The position numbers and the translations under genes are program-made. Shown in pieces: positions 46,680 to 58,322 of a DNA stretch of 64,000 nucleotides; within the stretch, counting starts at the first letter, position 1, and each line of letters starts with the position of its first letter. The stretch comes from Marinobacter gudaonensis. Its GTDB lineage: Bacteria; Pseudomonadota; Gammaproteobacteria; Pseudomonadales; Oleiphilaceae. The stretch is taken from the NCBI RefSeq assembly GCF_900115175.1, contig NZ_FOYV01000004.1, positions 76,868 to 140,867 on the forward strand, in the 5' to 3' direction. The notes below the pieces were generated by a model. That model ran no database searches. It was not told where the DNA came from and saw nothing but the letters and a program-made list of their open reading frames with translations.

Positions 46680-47302
46680 GGAATTTTCCGGACGAGAGGT
46701 TGAATGTTCATCGACACCAGCTTGTCGATTGCGGAATTCATCTGGCTGCGTGAGGTGAACGGGCCCACGTTGACGCGATACCAGACCGAACCGCTGTCGA
46801 GATCGATGCGCTGAATGCTTGCCCGAAGGCCCTGGAAGGCGATCTGGGCTCGCTGGCGCTCAGCGTCTTGCTGGCTTCGGAAGGAGCCGGACTGTACCAG
46901 ATAGTTGAACTCCTGCTGCGCCGGCCCTGGCGTGTACTCCTCGACCTTCGGGGGCACCACCTCGGATTCGGGCAGCATCTCGTAGAAGCGAAAGCCCGGT
47001 TTTTCTTCCCTGCCCGTCACCCCGGGCGATTTTTCCGCCGGCTTCGGAGCTGGCTGGGTAACGGCCGGCTGCTGGGGGCGTGAGGTTGTAGGCAGCGAGT
47101 TGAGATAGACGATGAACCCGATAAAGCCGCCGACCGCTGCCAGTGACAGAATCCATTTCAGGGACAGCCCGCCTTGCTGCGCACGGGCGGAGGGTGCCGG
47201 CCTGGCGCGACCGGTCTTCGGCTTCGCCGCTTTCGCGGGTTTGCTGCGTGGCGAGGCCGAAGCCTTGGCGGGCCTGTCCTTGCGGGCGTAATCTCGGGAC
47301 AT
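46667..47302 (-). CDS. ftsN: FtsN-like cell division protein with SPOR domain
   Basis: The protein has the FtsN layout: a basic, Ala/Pro/Lys-rich cytoplasmic segment (about 1-47), one membrane helix (LKWILSLAAVGGFIGFIVYL, 47-66), a Pro-rich periplasmic linker, and a C-terminal SPOR domain from about 132 (NYLVQSGSFRSQQDAERQRAQI) to 205 that binds denuded septal glycan. Length is 211 residues, shorter than E. coli FtsN (319). The neighbourhood hslVU-ftsN-argS-priA is the same as the conserved E. coli/Pseudomonas order (priA-ftsN-hslVU), which supports the name. It starts six bases after the argS stop. Confidence 0.85.
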   Translation of the reverse strand: MSRDYARKDRPAKASASPRSKPAKAAKPKTGRARPAPSARAQQGGLSLKWILSLAAVGGFIGFIVYLNSLPTTSRPQQPAVTQPAPKPAEKSPGVTGREEKPGFRFYEMLPESEVVPPKVEEYTPGPAQQEFNYLVQSGSFRSQQDAERQRAQIAFQGLRASIQRIDLDSGSVWYRVNVGPFTSRSQMNSAIDKLVSMNIQPLVRKIPKEG

Positions 47303-47308
47303 TAGCGG

Positions 47309-48994
47309 TTACATCTCTTCCGGAGCGCTGACGCCCAGCAGGTCGAGCCCGTTGGCGATGACCTGCCTGATTGCCAGATAGAGACTTACTCGGGCGTCGC
47401 GCAGAGCCTTGTCCTCTATCAGCACCTTGTGGGCGTTGTAGTATGTGTGGAACTGGCCAGCCAGTTCCCGCAGATAATGCGTGAGATGATGAGGCTCACG
47501 CTGGGCCGCGGAGTTGGCGATCAGTTCCGGGTACTTGGCCAGTTGGTTGGCCAGGTCCTTTTCCTCATCCAGGGTCAGCAGCGACAGATCACCAATGCAC
47601 TCGTTGCGGCCTCGGGTCTCGCCTTCCTCTGCCAGTTTGCGCAGTACGCTGCAGATACGGGCATGGGCATACTGAATGTAATAGACCGGGTTTTCATTGG
47701 TCTGGGAGCGGGCCAGATCGATATCAAAGGTCAACTGTGAGTCCACCCGACGGGCCGCCAGGAAGAAGCGCGTGGCGTCGCGGCCCACTTCGTCGATCAG
47801 GTCACGAACGGTCACGTAGCTGCCGGCCCGCTTCGAGATCTTCACCTCCTGGCCGGAGCGGGTAACCATCACCATCTGGTGCAGCACGTAGTCGGGCCAG
47901 CCCTGCGGGATGCCGGCATTCAGGGCCTGGAGCCCCGCACGCACCCGGGTAACCGTGGAGTGATGGTCGGCGCCCTGCTCGTTGATCACGGTGGTATAGC
48001 CGCGCTGCCATTTGTCCAGGTGGTAGGCCACATCCGGCAGGAAGTAGGTGTAGCCACCGTCCTTCTTGCGCATCACCCTGTCCTTGTCGTCGCCGAATTC
48101 TGTGGTTTTCAGCCACATGGCGCCGTCCTGTTCGTAGGTGTAGCCGTTGTCCTGCAAGCGCTTGACCGTGGCCTCCACCTTGCCGTGCTCGTAGAGGGAG
48201 GATTCGAGGAAGTAGACATCGAACTGAACCCCGAAGGCTTTCAGGTCCAGGTCCTGCTCCCGGCGCAAGTAGGCGACGGCGAACTCACGGATCGCATCCT
48301 GATCCTCTGGGTCAGCTTTGGCCGTCACTGCACGGTCGTCTGCGGTAACGGTTTCACCAGCAAGATAAGCCCTGGCCACGTCCACAATGTAATCGCCCCG
48401 GTAGCCGTCCGCCGGCCAGCTGTCATCCTCTGGCGTCAGGCCTTTCACCCGGGCCTGGACCGACAGCGCCAGGTTATTGATCTGGGCTCCGGCGTCGTTG
48501 TAGTAGAACTCCCGGGTAACGTTGTAACCGTTGGCTTCGAGCAGCCGGCACAGGCAGTCACCAATGGCCGCTCCACGCCCGTGGCCCACATGCAGAGGGC
48601 CGGTCGGGTTGGCCGAGACAAATTCCACCTGCACTTTCTCGCCCTTGCCCTGATTGTTGCGACCGAATCGCTCCGCCTGGTCGAGGATGGTTTCAACAAC
48701 TTCGAAGGCGCTCGCCGTGCTCATGAAAAAGTTGATGAAGCCCGGCCCGGCGATTTCCACCTTGTCCACGGCCTTACTGGCTGGCATGTTCGCCACCAGC
48801 GCCTCTGCCAGCTGGCGAGGTGCGCAGCCCGCAGCCTTGGAGGCCACCAGGGCAATGTTGCAGGCGTAGTCCCCATGGGATTTGTCCTTGGTGTTGCCAA
48901 CCTGCGGCGTGAAGGTCTGGTCCGCTGGCAGGGTACCATCGGATTGAAGGGCCGCCAGTGCAGACTGGAGCAGTTCGGAAACGGTCTCTTTCAT
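47309..48994 (-). CDS. argS: Arginyl-tRNA synthetase
   Basis: Class I synthetase that charges tRNA-Arg. The HIGH-type signature is HVGHGRG from residue 135, and the KMSKS-like loop is [10 protein letters not shown] near 390. An N-terminal Add-1 domain recognises the tRNA D-loop and the C-terminal DALR anticodon domain covers the last 110 residues. Length is 561 residues. I chose Met at 48994, the usual family start ([13 protein letters not shown]); a reading from 49093 adds 33 residues without family similarity. Confidence 0.97.
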   Translation of the reverse strand: MKETVSELLQSALAALQSDGTLPADQTFTPQVGNTKDKSHGDYACNIALVASKAAGCAPRQLAEALVANMPASKAVDKVEIAGPGFINFFMSTASAFEVVETILDQAERFGRNNQGKGEKVQVEFVSANPTGPLHVGHGRGAAIGDCLCRLLEANGYNVTREFYYNDAGAQINNLALSVQARVKGLTPEDDSWPADGYRGDYIVDVARAYLAGETVTADDRAVTAKADPEDQDAIREFAVAYLRREQDLDLKAFGVQFDVYFLESSLYEHGKVEATVKRLQDNGYTYEQDGAMWLKTTEFGDDKDRVMRKKDGGYTYFLPDVAYHLDKWQRGYTTVINEQGADHHSTVTRVRAGLQALNAGIPQGWPDYVLHQMVMVTRSGQEVKISKRAGSYVTVRDLIDEVGRDATRFFLAARRVDSQLTFDIDLARSQTNENPVYYIQYAHARICSVLRKLAEEGETRGRNECIGDLSLLTLDEEKDLANQLAKYPELIANSAAQREPHHLTHYLRELAGQFHTYYNAHKVLIEDKALRDARVSLYLAIRQVIANGLDLLGVSAPEEM

Positions 48995-49123
48995 GCTGTC
49001 AGATGACTCGGGTTTCAGGGAAATTGGAATCGGGCAGGGCGCCCGTTGAACGTGAAAGGCCGCTATTATCGCGGAAAGTTGGGCTGCAAGCAAAAGCCGG
49101 ATCCCGCCCGACGGGCGCAGGGA

Positions 49124-51301
49124 TCATCCGGTTTCCTGCGGGTCCACGTCAATCATCCAGCGTGCGCCGGCGGGCAGTTTTTGCTGGTCGAGGTGCTGGC
49201 AGATCTGGGTGAGCAGGCGATTCAGGACACTGCGGTTATTTGCGTTCAGGATCAGTTGGGCCCTGTGCCGGTCCGCACGCCGGGCAATGATGGCCGGTAG
49301 CGGACCCCAGACATCAATGCCCGGAGCGCTGGCCAGCGACTTGATATTGTCGAGCACCTGCAGGCTGTTGGCCATGGTGTCGGCTTCCGCGCGAAAGATG
49401 GCCATGGCCCGGAACGGGGGAAACCGGCCTTCTTCCCGTTCGTCAAGCAGCTGGTCGGCCATGTCCAGATAGCGGCCCTGGCACAGGGTCTTCAATAGGG
49501 GGTGATCGCTGTGGCAAGTCTGCACCAGGACTTTGCCCGGCTTCGAGCCACGTCCGGCGCGGCCGCTGACCTGAAGCAGTGTCTGGATCAGCTGTTCTGG
49601 TGCGCGAAAATCGACACTGAAAAGTCCGCCATCTGCGTTGACCACGACCACCAGCGTAACGTTTGGGAAGTCATGACCCTTGGCGAGCATCTGAGTGCCC
49701 ACCAAAACGCAGGGCTTGCCGCTGTTGACAGTCTTGAGAATGCTCTGGATGCTGCCCTTGCGCTGGGTACTGTCGCGATCCACCCGCACCACGGGGGTCT
49801 CCGGGAACGCGGATGCCAGAATGTCCTCGGTTCTTTCGGTTCCCTGGCCTACCGGTTTGAACGCTTCGCTCTGGCACTTGGGGCAGTGGTCCGTGGCGGC
49901 GGTCTGATAGTCGCAATGGTGGCAGCGCATGGCCCGATCGCGGCGGTGGTAGGTGAGTCGGGTGTCGCAACGCGGGCACTCGATGATGTGGCCGCAGTCA
50001 AAACACATCATCACCGGCGCAAAACCCCGACGATTAACGAACACCAGTGCCTGTTCGCCGCGCTCAAGGGTCTGTTCAATGGCGTTGAGAGCTGGCCGTG
50101 AAAGGCCGCCTTCCAGCGGGCGGCTGCGGATGTCCAGCAGGCTGATGTCAGGTGAGGTGGCATTGTTTGCCCGGGTTTCCAGGCGCACCAGCCGATATTT
50201 GTCCTGCCGGGCATTGTGGACAGACTCCAGCGATGGGGTGGCGGACCCAAGGATAATAGGGCAGCGATTCAGGTGGGCGCGATAAACGGCCATGTCCCGC
50301 CCGGAATAGCGAAAGCCCTCGCCCTGCTTGTAGGAGCTGTCGTGCTCTTCGTCGACAATAATGGCGCGCAGATTGGTGAACGGCAGCAGGACGGCCGAGC
50401 GGGTGCCAATCAGGATCACCGGCTCGCCGTTGCGAATTTTTAGCCAGGTGCTCAAGCGTTCGCCATCGTTCAGTGCCGAGTGCCAGACGCGAATTCGGGC
50501 GCCGAAATAGTGCTCGAAGCGGGCAACGGTCTGAGGGGTCAGGTTGATCTCCGGCACCAGTACCAGGGCCTGGTCTGTGTCCTCGAGTTTGTTTTTTAGA
50601 TAATGCAGATAGAGCTCGGTTTTGCCGCTACCGGTGATGCCGTATAGAAGGAAGGCGCTGAAGCTGTCTCGTGCGCTGCTTTCAAGCACCGAAGCCGCCG
50701 CGCTTTGCGCATCGGAAAGAACGGGCTGTCGGTCCGGGGACTCAATCGGGGTTGCCGGGTGGCTGTTGGCTGGGGGTGCAACCATCCTGGCCAGTTGCCG
50801 TTCAAGGAGTGCTTTCAACTGGGCGCGGGTAAAGCCGGCCTGAACAATACGGCTTTCAGGGGCGCCCTCCGGCTGGGTGGCCAGCCAATCCACCAGGGCA
50901 CGCTGGCGATGGGCGTTGGTGGGCAGACTGGCCGAGGTGTTGCAGGCGCACCACCACTGTTCGGTTTTCTCTTCCGCCTTTCGCCCCCGCCTCAAGGAAG
51001 GAGGCAGTGCGGTGAACAGGCACTCCCCCAGAGGGTGTTGGTAATAGTCGCTGGCCCAGCTCAGCAGGCGAAACGTTTCTTCCGGCAGGGCTGGCCAGGG
51101 CTCCAGAGTCCCGGCAACCGGTTTGAGTGTGATGCCTTCGGGTGGCTTGACTCCGGTTTTAACTACGAGCCCGGTGGCCTGCTGTCGACCAAACGGAATC
51201 GTGACCCGCTGGCCCTGCGTCAGATCCATTCCCTCCGGAATCCGGTAGTCAAACAGTCGGCGCAGGGGGCGATTGAGGGCAATACGTGCTGTCAGGGGCA
51301 C
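49124..51301 (-). CDS. priA: Primosomal replication restart helicase PriA
   Basis: PriA is a 3'-5' DNA helicase that reloads the replisome at stalled forks. After the DNA-binding domain (ARIALNRPLRRLFDYRIPEGM), Walker A is GITGSGKTE, the helicase DEEHDSSYKQ follows, and eight cysteines forming two zinc sites are found between CFDCGHIIECPRC and CPKCQSE. The GTG at 51301 has GGAG six bases upstream and gives 725 residues, close to E. coli (732). A reading from 51631 would add 110 residues that cover the rpmE promoter region and do not resemble the family. It diverges from rpmE. Confidence 0.95.
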   Translation of the reverse strand: MPLTARIALNRPLRRLFDYRIPEGMDLTQGQRVTIPFGRQQATGLVVKTGVKPPEGITLKPVAGTLEPWPALPEETFRLLSWASDYYQHPLGECLFTALPPSLRRGRKAEEKTEQWWCACNTSASLPTNAHRQRALVDWLATQPEGAPESRIVQAGFTRAQLKALLERQLARMVAPPANSHPATPIESPDRQPVLSDAQSAAASVLESSARDSFSAFLLYGITGSGKTELYLHYLKNKLEDTDQALVLVPEINLTPQTVARFEHYFGARIRVWHSALNDGERLSTWLKIRNGEPVILIGTRSAVLLPFTNLRAIIVDEEHDSSYKQGEGFRYSGRDMAVYRAHLNRCPIILGSATPSLESVHNARQDKYRLVRLETRANNATSPDISLLDIRSRPLEGGLSRPALNAIEQTLERGEQALVFVNRRGFAPVMMCFDCGHIIECPRCDTRLTYHRRDRAMRCHHCDYQTAATDHCPKCQSEAFKPVGQGTERTEDILASAFPETPVVRVDRDSTQRKGSIQSILKTVNSGKPCVLVGTQMLAKGHDFPNVTLVVVVNADGGLFSVDFRAPEQLIQTLLQVSGRAGRGSKPGKVLVQTCHSDHPLLKTLCQGRYLDMADQLLDEREEGRFPPFRAMAIFRAEADTMANSLQVLDNIKSLASAPGIDVWGPLPAIIARRADRHRAQLILNANNRSVLNRLLTQICQHLDQQKLPAGARWMIDVDPQETG

Positions 51302-51563
51302 TGGGCTCTCCAAAGAAAAACGGACATTACGGTATTTCCCTATCCTTTGCAGGCGCTGGCCTGTCGGTTGATCCCTGGAGGTGGTGCGGAAAATCCGAGT
51401 GGCGCTTGCCTGGATTGGCAATTGCAAGTAAGATTCGCGGTCTGTTTCCGGCAGGGCATGATTGTGCCCCGTCTTCACACTTGATTCAAACATGCGGTGC
51501 CTGGCGCCAGGGTAGTTCAGATACCCCGCGACCTGGTAGCGGCATGACTTAACGAGGTTCGTC

Positions 51564-51785
51564 ATGAAAGAAGGTATCCATCCCAAGTACGAAGAAATCA
51601 CCGCCACCTGTTCCTGCGGTAATTCCTTCAAGACCCGGTCTACCTACACCCAGGATCTGCAGCTGGACGTGTGTTCACAGTGCCACCCGTTCTACACCGG
51701 CAAGCAGAAGGTTATGGATACCGGTGGTCGTATCGATCGCTTCCAGAAGCGTTTCGGCGGTCGTATTGGTGGCAAGAAAGACTGA
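51564..51785 (+). CDS. rpmE: 50S ribosomal protein L31 (zinc-binding form)
   Basis: L31 bridges the large subunit to the small subunit head. The protein has 73 residues with four zinc-ligand cysteines, C16, C18, C37 and C40, so this is the C+ zinc form; a zinc-free paralogue, if present, is elsewhere. [12 protein letters not shown] is the family start. It is divergent from priA, as in E. coli, and followed by a strong terminator, consistent with high expression from its own promoter in the 262-base gap. Confidence 0.98.
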   Translation: MKEGIHPKYEEITATCSCGNSFKTRSTYTQDLQLDVCSQCHPFYTGKQKVMDTGGRIDRFQKRFGGRIGGKKD

Positions 51786-51800
51786 TCACCAGAGATCTGA

Positions 51801-51827
51801 AAAAAAGCGCCTTCGGGCGCTTTTTTT
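51801..51827 (+). terminator. Rho-independent terminator after rpmE
   Basis: AAAAAAGCGCC closes on a TTCG tetraloop with GGCGCTTTTTT and extra T residues. The A-run on the left could let it work in both directions. Confidence 0.95.
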
Positions 51828-52017
51828 ATTTTGTCCGGGCTAATGTGTAGGTCAACGGTACATACGCAATTCGCCTTATTGACTGCTCATAAATTGTTCG
51901 GGAGCCACTTGTCGTTTCGGGTCTGGCGGGCCATAATGTCGCGCTCTGCCGGTTAGGGGCAAAGCCCTCTGCCAGCGGTTCATTACCTTTATAAACGTGA
52001 CAAACGGAACAGTGGCA

Positions 52018-53283
52018 ATGTCTCAAGATCTGAAAGAAGCAGCCCTTGAATATCACGCCAAGCCGCGGCCTGGGAAGCTGAGTGTTGAAATCACCAAGCC
52101 GACCAAAACCTCCCGCGATCTCTCCCTGGCGTATAGCCCCGGGGTTGCCGAACCGGTCCGCGAGATCGCAAAGGACCCGGAGAATGCGTACAAGTACACT
52201 GCCAAGGGCAACCTGGTAGCTGTTATCTCTGACGGTTCCGCAATTCTTGGTCTGGGTAATCTGGGTCCTCTGGCGAGCAAGCCGGTTATGGAAGGCAAAG
52301 GCGTACTGTTCAAGCGCTTTGCCGGGATTGATGTCTTTGATATTGAAGTCAATTCCGAGAGCCCGCAGGCGTTTATCGAAACGGTTGAGCGTATCGCTGA
52401 TACCTTTGGCGGTATTAACCTGGAAGACATCAAGGCGCCAGAGTGTTTCGAGGTTGAGCGGGCCCTGATTGAAAAGTGCAACGTGCCCATCTTCCACGAT
52501 GATCAGCACGGTACGGCTATCGTTACTGCGGCTGGCATGATCAATGCCCTTGAGCTGCAGGGCAAGAAAATTGAAGAGGCGACAGTGGTCTGTCTCGGCG
52601 CAGGTGCTGCCGCTATCGCCTGCATGAAGCTGCTCATCAGCTGTGGTATTCGCTCTGAGAACATCTTCATGCTTGACCGTAAGGGTGTGATCCACTCGGG
52701 TCGTGATGATCTGAACCAGTATAAAGCCATGTTTGCCAACGAGACCGACAAGCGCACTCTGGACGACGCCATTGACGGCGCGGACGTGTTCCTCGGTCTG
52801 TCCGGTCCGGACCTGTTGAGTGCTGACCAGCTCAAGAAAATGGCGCCGAATCCGATCGTGTTTGCCTGCTCCAACCCGGATCCTGAGATCAGCCCGGAAG
52901 TCGCGCTGGCTACCCGTGATGATCTGATCATGGCGACCGGTCGTTCCGACTACCCGAACCAGGTCAACAACGTTCTGGGCTTCCCCTTCATCTTCCGTGG
53001 CGCGCTCGATGTTCGCGCGACCGCCATCAACGAAGAGATGAAGGTTGCCGCTGTCAACGCCATTCGCGAACTGGCCAAAGAGCCGGTGCCGCAGGAGATC
53101 TGCGAGGCCTACGGCGTGGAAAGCTTCGAGTTCGGCAGGGAGTACATCATTCCCAAGCCCATGGATGTCCGGCTGCTCGAGGTGGTGCCTGCGGCTGTTG
53201 CACGTGCGGCCGTGGATTCTGGTGTTGCACGCAATCCCTACCCGGCACACTATCCCCTGAAATCCATGGATGACATTATCTGA
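52018..53283 (+). CDS. maeB: NADP-dependent malic enzyme, short form
   Basis: The enzyme converts malate to pyruvate and CO2 with reduction of NADP. LAYSPGVAEPVREIA near residue 38 and IFHDDQHGTAIV near 155 are malic enzyme signatures; VVCLGAGAAAIACMKLL near 186 is the nucleotide-binding fold. At 421 residues it lacks the C-terminal phosphotransacetylase-like domain of E. coli MaeB, so it is the short form, as in Pseudomonas. I chose Met at 52018 to match relatives (MSQDLKEAALEYH); GTG at 51997 is possible. A terminator follows. Confidence 0.93.
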   Translation: MSQDLKEAALEYHAKPRPGKLSVEITKPTKTSRDLSLAYSPGVAEPVREIAKDPENAYKYTAKGNLVAVISDGSAILGLGNLGPLASKPVMEGKGVLFKRFAGIDVFDIEVNSESPQAFIETVERIADTFGGINLEDIKAPECFEVERALIEKCNVPIFHDDQHGTAIVTAAGMINALELQGKKIEEATVVCLGAGAAAIACMKLLISCGIRSENIFMLDRKGVIHSGRDDLNQYKAMFANETDKRTLDDAIDGADVFLGLSGPDLLSADQLKKMAPNPIVFACSNPDPEISPEVALATRDDLIMATGRSDYPNQVNNVLGFPFIFRGALDVRATAINEEMKVAAVNAIRELAKEPVPQEICEAYGVESFEFGREYIIPKPMDVRLLEVVPAAVARAAVDSGVARNPYPAHYPLKSMDDII

Positions 53284-53301
53284 TCCTGGAGTTCGGGCAA
53301 T

Positions 53302-53335
53302 AAAAAAACCGGCGGTGATCCCGCCGGTTTTTTTT
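53302..53335. terminator. Bidirectional terminator between maeB and mrcA
   Basis: ACCGGCGG and CCGCCGGT pair over a short loop, with an A-run before and a T-run after, so it can serve both convergent genes. Confidence 0.9.
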
Positions 53336-53352
53336 GGGGTGTCTGTCCGGTG

Positions 53353-55884
53353 TCAGAAGATCCTGCGGGACAGATCGTCTTCCTCGGCACCGCCGCCCCC
53401 GTTGCCGTCGTCCTGAACGGACAGGGGAGGTGGCGCGTCCTCTTCACGGAATATCTCGAAAATGCCTTCCTCACCCGGGCGCACGCGTTGCCCGGTTTCC
53501 GGGTTTATACGAATGTTAACGATGCCGTTGGGGCGCGGCATCACTGCCGGCTCGGTGCCTTCGAGAGCCACTTCCATGTAGTCCAGCCAGATGGGTAGGG
53601 CAGTGCTGGCACCGAATTCGCGGCGGCCAAGGGGCGCCGGCTGATCAAAGCCTACCCAGGTGGTTGTTGCAATCTTGTGGTTAAAGCCGGCGAACCAGGT
53701 GTCCTTTTGTTCATTGGTGGTGCCGGTTTTGCCTGCGATGTCATCCCGGCCAAGCGCCAGCGCTCTGCGTCCTGTGCCCAGGCGAATCACATCCCGCATC
53801 ATGGAGTGCAGAATGTAGACCGACCGCTCGTCGGCAAGGCGGCGCATCACCCGGGTCTTTGCCTCTCTTTCGGCGCTGTTTCCCTGCTCCTGCGCGTCTG
53901 TGTCCGGCGTGGAGGCTTCGTCGGTGCCGGTGGTGGACGCCGTCTGTGCCAGCAGTTCGTCGCAGTTGGTGTCGCAGAGTATGGTGTCAGGTGCTTTATA
54001 GATCGTCTTGCCCTGGATGTCCTGGATGCTTTCAATCAGGTAGGGCTGCACGTCATAGCCGCCGTTTGCGATGACGGCGAGTGCCCGGGCCAGTTCCATT
54101 GGTGTTAACTGGCCGCTGCCCAATGACAGGGAGAGATTGTCAGGCATGTTGGCGGTGGGGATTTTCAACTGCTCCAGATAGTCCAGGGTGTTCTGGATTC
54201 CCAGGTCCCGTAACAAGCGGATGGATACCAGGTTTCGGGAGCGATACAGGGCTTCCCGGAGCCGTGTGGGGCCGTAGAACTGGCCCGAGGAATTCTGGGG
54301 GCGCCAGGCGGTTTCAAGTTCGGAATCGTCGAACACGATCGGAGCGTCGTTGTAGATGGTGGCCGGGGTAATCCCTTTCTCCAGAGCGCTCAGGTACAGG
54401 AAGGGCTTGAACGTGGAGCCCGGCTGGCGACGGGCCTGGGTGGCCCGGTTGTACTTGCTCTGGCTGAAACTGTAGCCACCGCTCAGGGCTTCGATAGCGC
54501 CGGTCTCCGCGCGCAGGGAAATCAGTGCGCCCTCAACCCGCGGGATCTGCGCCAGGGCCACGCTCGCCGGTGCCGCTGCCTGTTCCAGGTTGTCTGTCTC
54601 GTCTTGCTGATCTCCGGCATCCGGAGTCGCGGGCGTTGTTGGGCGTACGTAGACTACATCGCCTCGGGCAACGACATCCGACGGCTTTTCCGGCTCCGGA
54701 CCGGTCAGGTTTTCCGTTTTGTAGCGTTGGGCCCAGGTCATGGTATCGAACGGCATGACGCTCGCTCCCAGGCCGCGAACGTGGACTCGGGCTACGCCCT
54801 CCTCGTCATTGACTTCGGTTACTACGGCAGGGAGCAGGGAGGCCACTTTCGGATAGTTGAGCATAAGGTTGCCCAGGTCACGCTCGGCGAGGCCGTCGGT
54901 ATCCAGTTGACCGATCGGTCCCCGGTAGCCATGCCGGCGATCGTAGGCCTCGAGACCGTCGCGAAGGGCTTCGGTGGCCGCCTGCTGTTTGCGGCTGTCC
55001 ACGGTGAGGGTCACCGTGTAGCCATCGGTGTAGGCGTCCTCTCCGAAGCGGCGGACCATTTCAGAGCGCGCCATCTCGGCCACGTAATCGGCATCGATCT
55101 CGGTCTCGGTGGAGTTGTAGCTTGCGGTCAGAGGCGCCGCAACAGCCAGATCGCGGGCATCCTCGGTAATGAAGCCGAGGGAGTGCATGCGGCCCAGGAT
55201 CCAGTTTCTCCGGATCGTGGCGCGCTCCGGATTTGCCAGCGGGTTGAATGCCGACGGTGCCTTGGGCAGACCTGCCAGCATGGCCATTTGGGCAAGCGAC
55301 AGCTGGGCGACCGGCTTGTCGTAATAGACCTGTGCCGCAGCAGCAATTCCATAGGCCCGGTTGCCGAGATAGATCTTGTTCAGGTAGAGCTCAAGAATCC
55401 GGTCTTTTTCCAGTTCACGTTCAATCTGAAGAGCCAGAAGTATCTCGTTGAACTTCCGGATAAAGGTTCGGTCGCGTGACAAAAAGTAATTTTTTGCAAC
55501 CTGCATGGTGATGGTACTGCCCCCGGACTGAATCTCGCCGGTGGAGACCAGTTCGATGGCAGCCCGCGCCAGGCCTTTGATGTCGACCCCGAAGTGCTCG
55601 TAAAAACGCGCGTCTTCCGCGGCCATAAAGGCTTGTAACTGAATTGTTGGGATCTGTTCGATTGTGATCGGTGCCCTTCTCTTTTCACCGAATTCTGCTA
55701 TTAATCTGTTGTCTTTGCTATATACCCGCAGCGGCGTCTGGAGCTTGATGTCCAGGAGTTGTGAGACGGGAGGGAGTCCCGGGCGGAGATAAAGATAAAA
55801 GCCTGAGGTTACGATTACGGCGACACTCAGTCCGGTAAGAAACAACCAGGCAATAAGGCGAGATGTGCGCAACAAATGAGACAT
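53353..55884 (-). CDS. mrcA: Penicillin-binding protein 1A
   Basis: A bifunctional class A PBP that polymerises and cross-links peptidoglycan in the periplasm. One N-terminal membrane helix (about 10-30) is followed by the GT51 transglycosylase with AAEDARFYEHFGVD near 90 and GGSTITMQVAKN near 122. The transpeptidase has S490-T-F-K, SRN near 550 and KTGTT near 715. Two low-complexity acidic inserts lie near 425-450 and 655-690. Length 843 residues. It is divergent from pilMNOPQ, the arrangement also seen in E. coli and Pseudomonas. Confidence 0.97.
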   Translation of the reverse strand: MSHLLRTSRLIAWLFLTGLSVAVIVTSGFYLYLRPGLPPVSQLLDIKLQTPLRVYSKDNRLIAEFGEKRRAPITIEQIPTIQLQAFMAAEDARFYEHFGVDIKGLARAAIELVSTGEIQSGGSTITMQVAKNYFLSRDRTFIRKFNEILLALQIERELEKDRILELYLNKIYLGNRAYGIAAAAQVYYDKPVAQLSLAQMAMLAGLPKAPSAFNPLANPERATIRRNWILGRMHSLGFITEDARDLAVAAPLTASYNSTETEIDADYVAEMARSEMVRRFGEDAYTDGYTVTLTVDSRKQQAATEALRDGLEAYDRRHGYRGPIGQLDTDGLAERDLGNLMLNYPKVASLLPAVVTEVNDEEGVARVHVRGLGASVMPFDTMTWAQRYKTENLTGPEPEKPSDVVARGDVVYVRPTTPATPDAGDQQDETDNLEQAAAPASVALAQIPRVEGALISLRAETGAIEALSGGYSFSQSKYNRATQARRQPGSTFKPFLYLSALEKGITPATIYNDAPIVFDDSELETAWRPQNSSGQFYGPTRLREALYRSRNLVSIRLLRDLGIQNTLDYLEQLKIPTANMPDNLSLSLGSGQLTPMELARALAVIANGGYDVQPYLIESIQDIQGKTIYKAPDTILCDTNCDELLAQTASTTGTDEASTPDTDAQEQGNSAEREAKTRVMRRLADERSVYILHSMMRDVIRLGTGRRALALGRDDIAGKTGTTNEQKDTWFAGFNHKIATTTWVGFDQPAPLGRREFGASTALPIWLDYMEVALEGTEPAVMPRPNGIVNIRINPETGQRVRPGEEGIFEIFREEDAPPPLSVQDDGNGGGGAEEDDLSRRIF

Positions 55885-56072
55885 TTTTTTCTGACAACTG
55901 TTGGATATAGGTCTATCATTTGAGAAATTGCTTTAGGAAGGATGAGACGCTTCACCGCTGCAATGGTTCTCGAGAATAAATAAGAACACGCATTGTAGAC
56001 GGAATAATGAAGAAATTCTCTTAAAGAAAAATCACATAAGTTACGTAACCGGGTGCATCTAACCAGGTATAG

Positions 56073-57145
<1,073 letters not shown>

Positions 57146-57146
<1 letters not shown>

Positions 57147-57709
57147 TGGCAAAGATCAACCTCCGACCGTGGCGCGAGGAGCTTCGCGCCGAGAAGCAGA
57201 AACAGTTTGTGGTCATGATTCTGGGCGCGGCCATTATTGCCGGCGGTCTAGTGTTTCTCTGGAAATCGGACATGGACAGCCGGATTGCCTACCAGCAGTC
57301 CCGCAATGCCTACATTGAAACCGCGACCAAGAAACTGGACGAGCAGATCAAGGAAATCGAAAACCTCAAGCGCCAGCGCGATGAGCTTCTTGCCCGTATG
57401 CAGGTGATCCAGGATCTCCAGGGCAAGCGCCCGGTCATTGTCCGGGTGTTTGACGAGTTGGTCAGAACGCTGCCCGACGGTCTGTACTACACAGACCTCA
57501 AGCGCACCGGCGACCGACTCGATATCGTGGGCATGGCTGAATCCAACAGCCGGATCTCCAACCTGATGCGTCAGTTTGAGGAGTCGGACTGGTTCACCAA
57601 TCCCAATCTCTCCAACGTATCCGCCGCCGACAGTCGTCGGGCCGGTTACAGCCAGTTCAACCTGTCGGTGCAGCAAAAAACACCTGAGCCCGAAGGGGAG
57701 GGTAAGTAA
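57146..57709 (+). CDS. pilN: Type IV pilus assembly protein PilN
   Basis: PilN is an inner membrane protein that binds PilM through its short cytoplasmic tail and PilO in the periplasm. The tail motif INLRPWREELR at residues 4-14 is the PilM-binding element; the membrane helix spans about 22-40, then a coiled coil (about 50-90) and an alpha/beta domain. Length 187 residues. Starts and stops overlap its neighbours by one base each (TGATG, TAATG), suggesting translational coupling. Confidence 0.96.
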
Positions 57710-58320
57710 TGAGCCTCGCGGACTCACTCAAAAGCCTTAATGAATTCGACATCAATGATCTGGATGTCAACAACGCGGGTATCTGGCCTGCGCCGGTCAA
57801 GGCCATCGTTGTCCTGATTATTTTTGGTCTGATTGCCGGTGGTGGCTACTGGTTCTTCATCAAGGACCAGTACGCGCAGCTCGAGCGGGTGGAGAAGACC
57901 GAGCAGGAACTTCGCAAGAAATACGAGGAAAAGGCCTATCAGGTGGCAAACCTGGAGGTGTTCAAGGCCCAGATGGCAGAGATGGAAGAGACCTTCGGCG
58001 CGCTGGTGCGGCAGTTGCCCAGTGAAACCGAGGTTCCGGGTCTGCTGGAAGACATCACCAACACGGCGCTGGGCAATGGCCTGTCGCTTCAGGAGGTGAA
58101 ACTTCAGCCAGAGCAGCGCCGGGATTTCTATTCCGAGCTGCCCATCAATATCCGGGTGTCCGGTTCCTATCATGAGCTGGCCTCGTTTGTCAGCAGTGTC
58201 GCGAGCCTTCCTCGGATCGTGACGTTGCATGACCTGACCATCAAACCAACTAGCGGAGAGGGAGACCGGCTCGATATGCAGGTTGTTGCTCGAACCTACC
58301 GCTACCGGGCTGGAGAATGA
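57709..58320 (+). CDS. pilO: Type IV pilus assembly protein PilO
   Basis: PilO pairs with PilN in the inner membrane and links to PilP. The cytoplasmic tail LNEFDINDLDVNNAGIWPAP leads to a membrane helix (about 28-46), a coiled coil (EKTEQELRKKYEEKAYQ) and a ferredoxin-like C-terminal domain (SFVSSVASLPRIVTLHDLTI). Length 203 residues. It overlaps pilN by one base and the first possible pilP start by four. Confidence 0.96.
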   Translation: MSLADSLKSLNEFDINDLDVNNAGIWPAPVKAIVVLIIFGLIAGGGYWFFIKDQYAQLERVEKTEQELRKKYEEKAYQVANLEVFKAQMAEMEETFGALVRQLPSETEVPGLLEDITNTALGNGLSLQEVKLQPEQRRDFYSELPINIRVSGSYHELASFVSSVASLPRIVTLHDLTIKPTSGEGDRLDMQVVARTYRYRAGE

Positions 58321-58322
58321 GC

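Noticed and set aside
51302..51631. Upstream extension of priA
   Set aside because: It would cover the promoter region of divergent rpmE and adds 110 residues unlike PriA.
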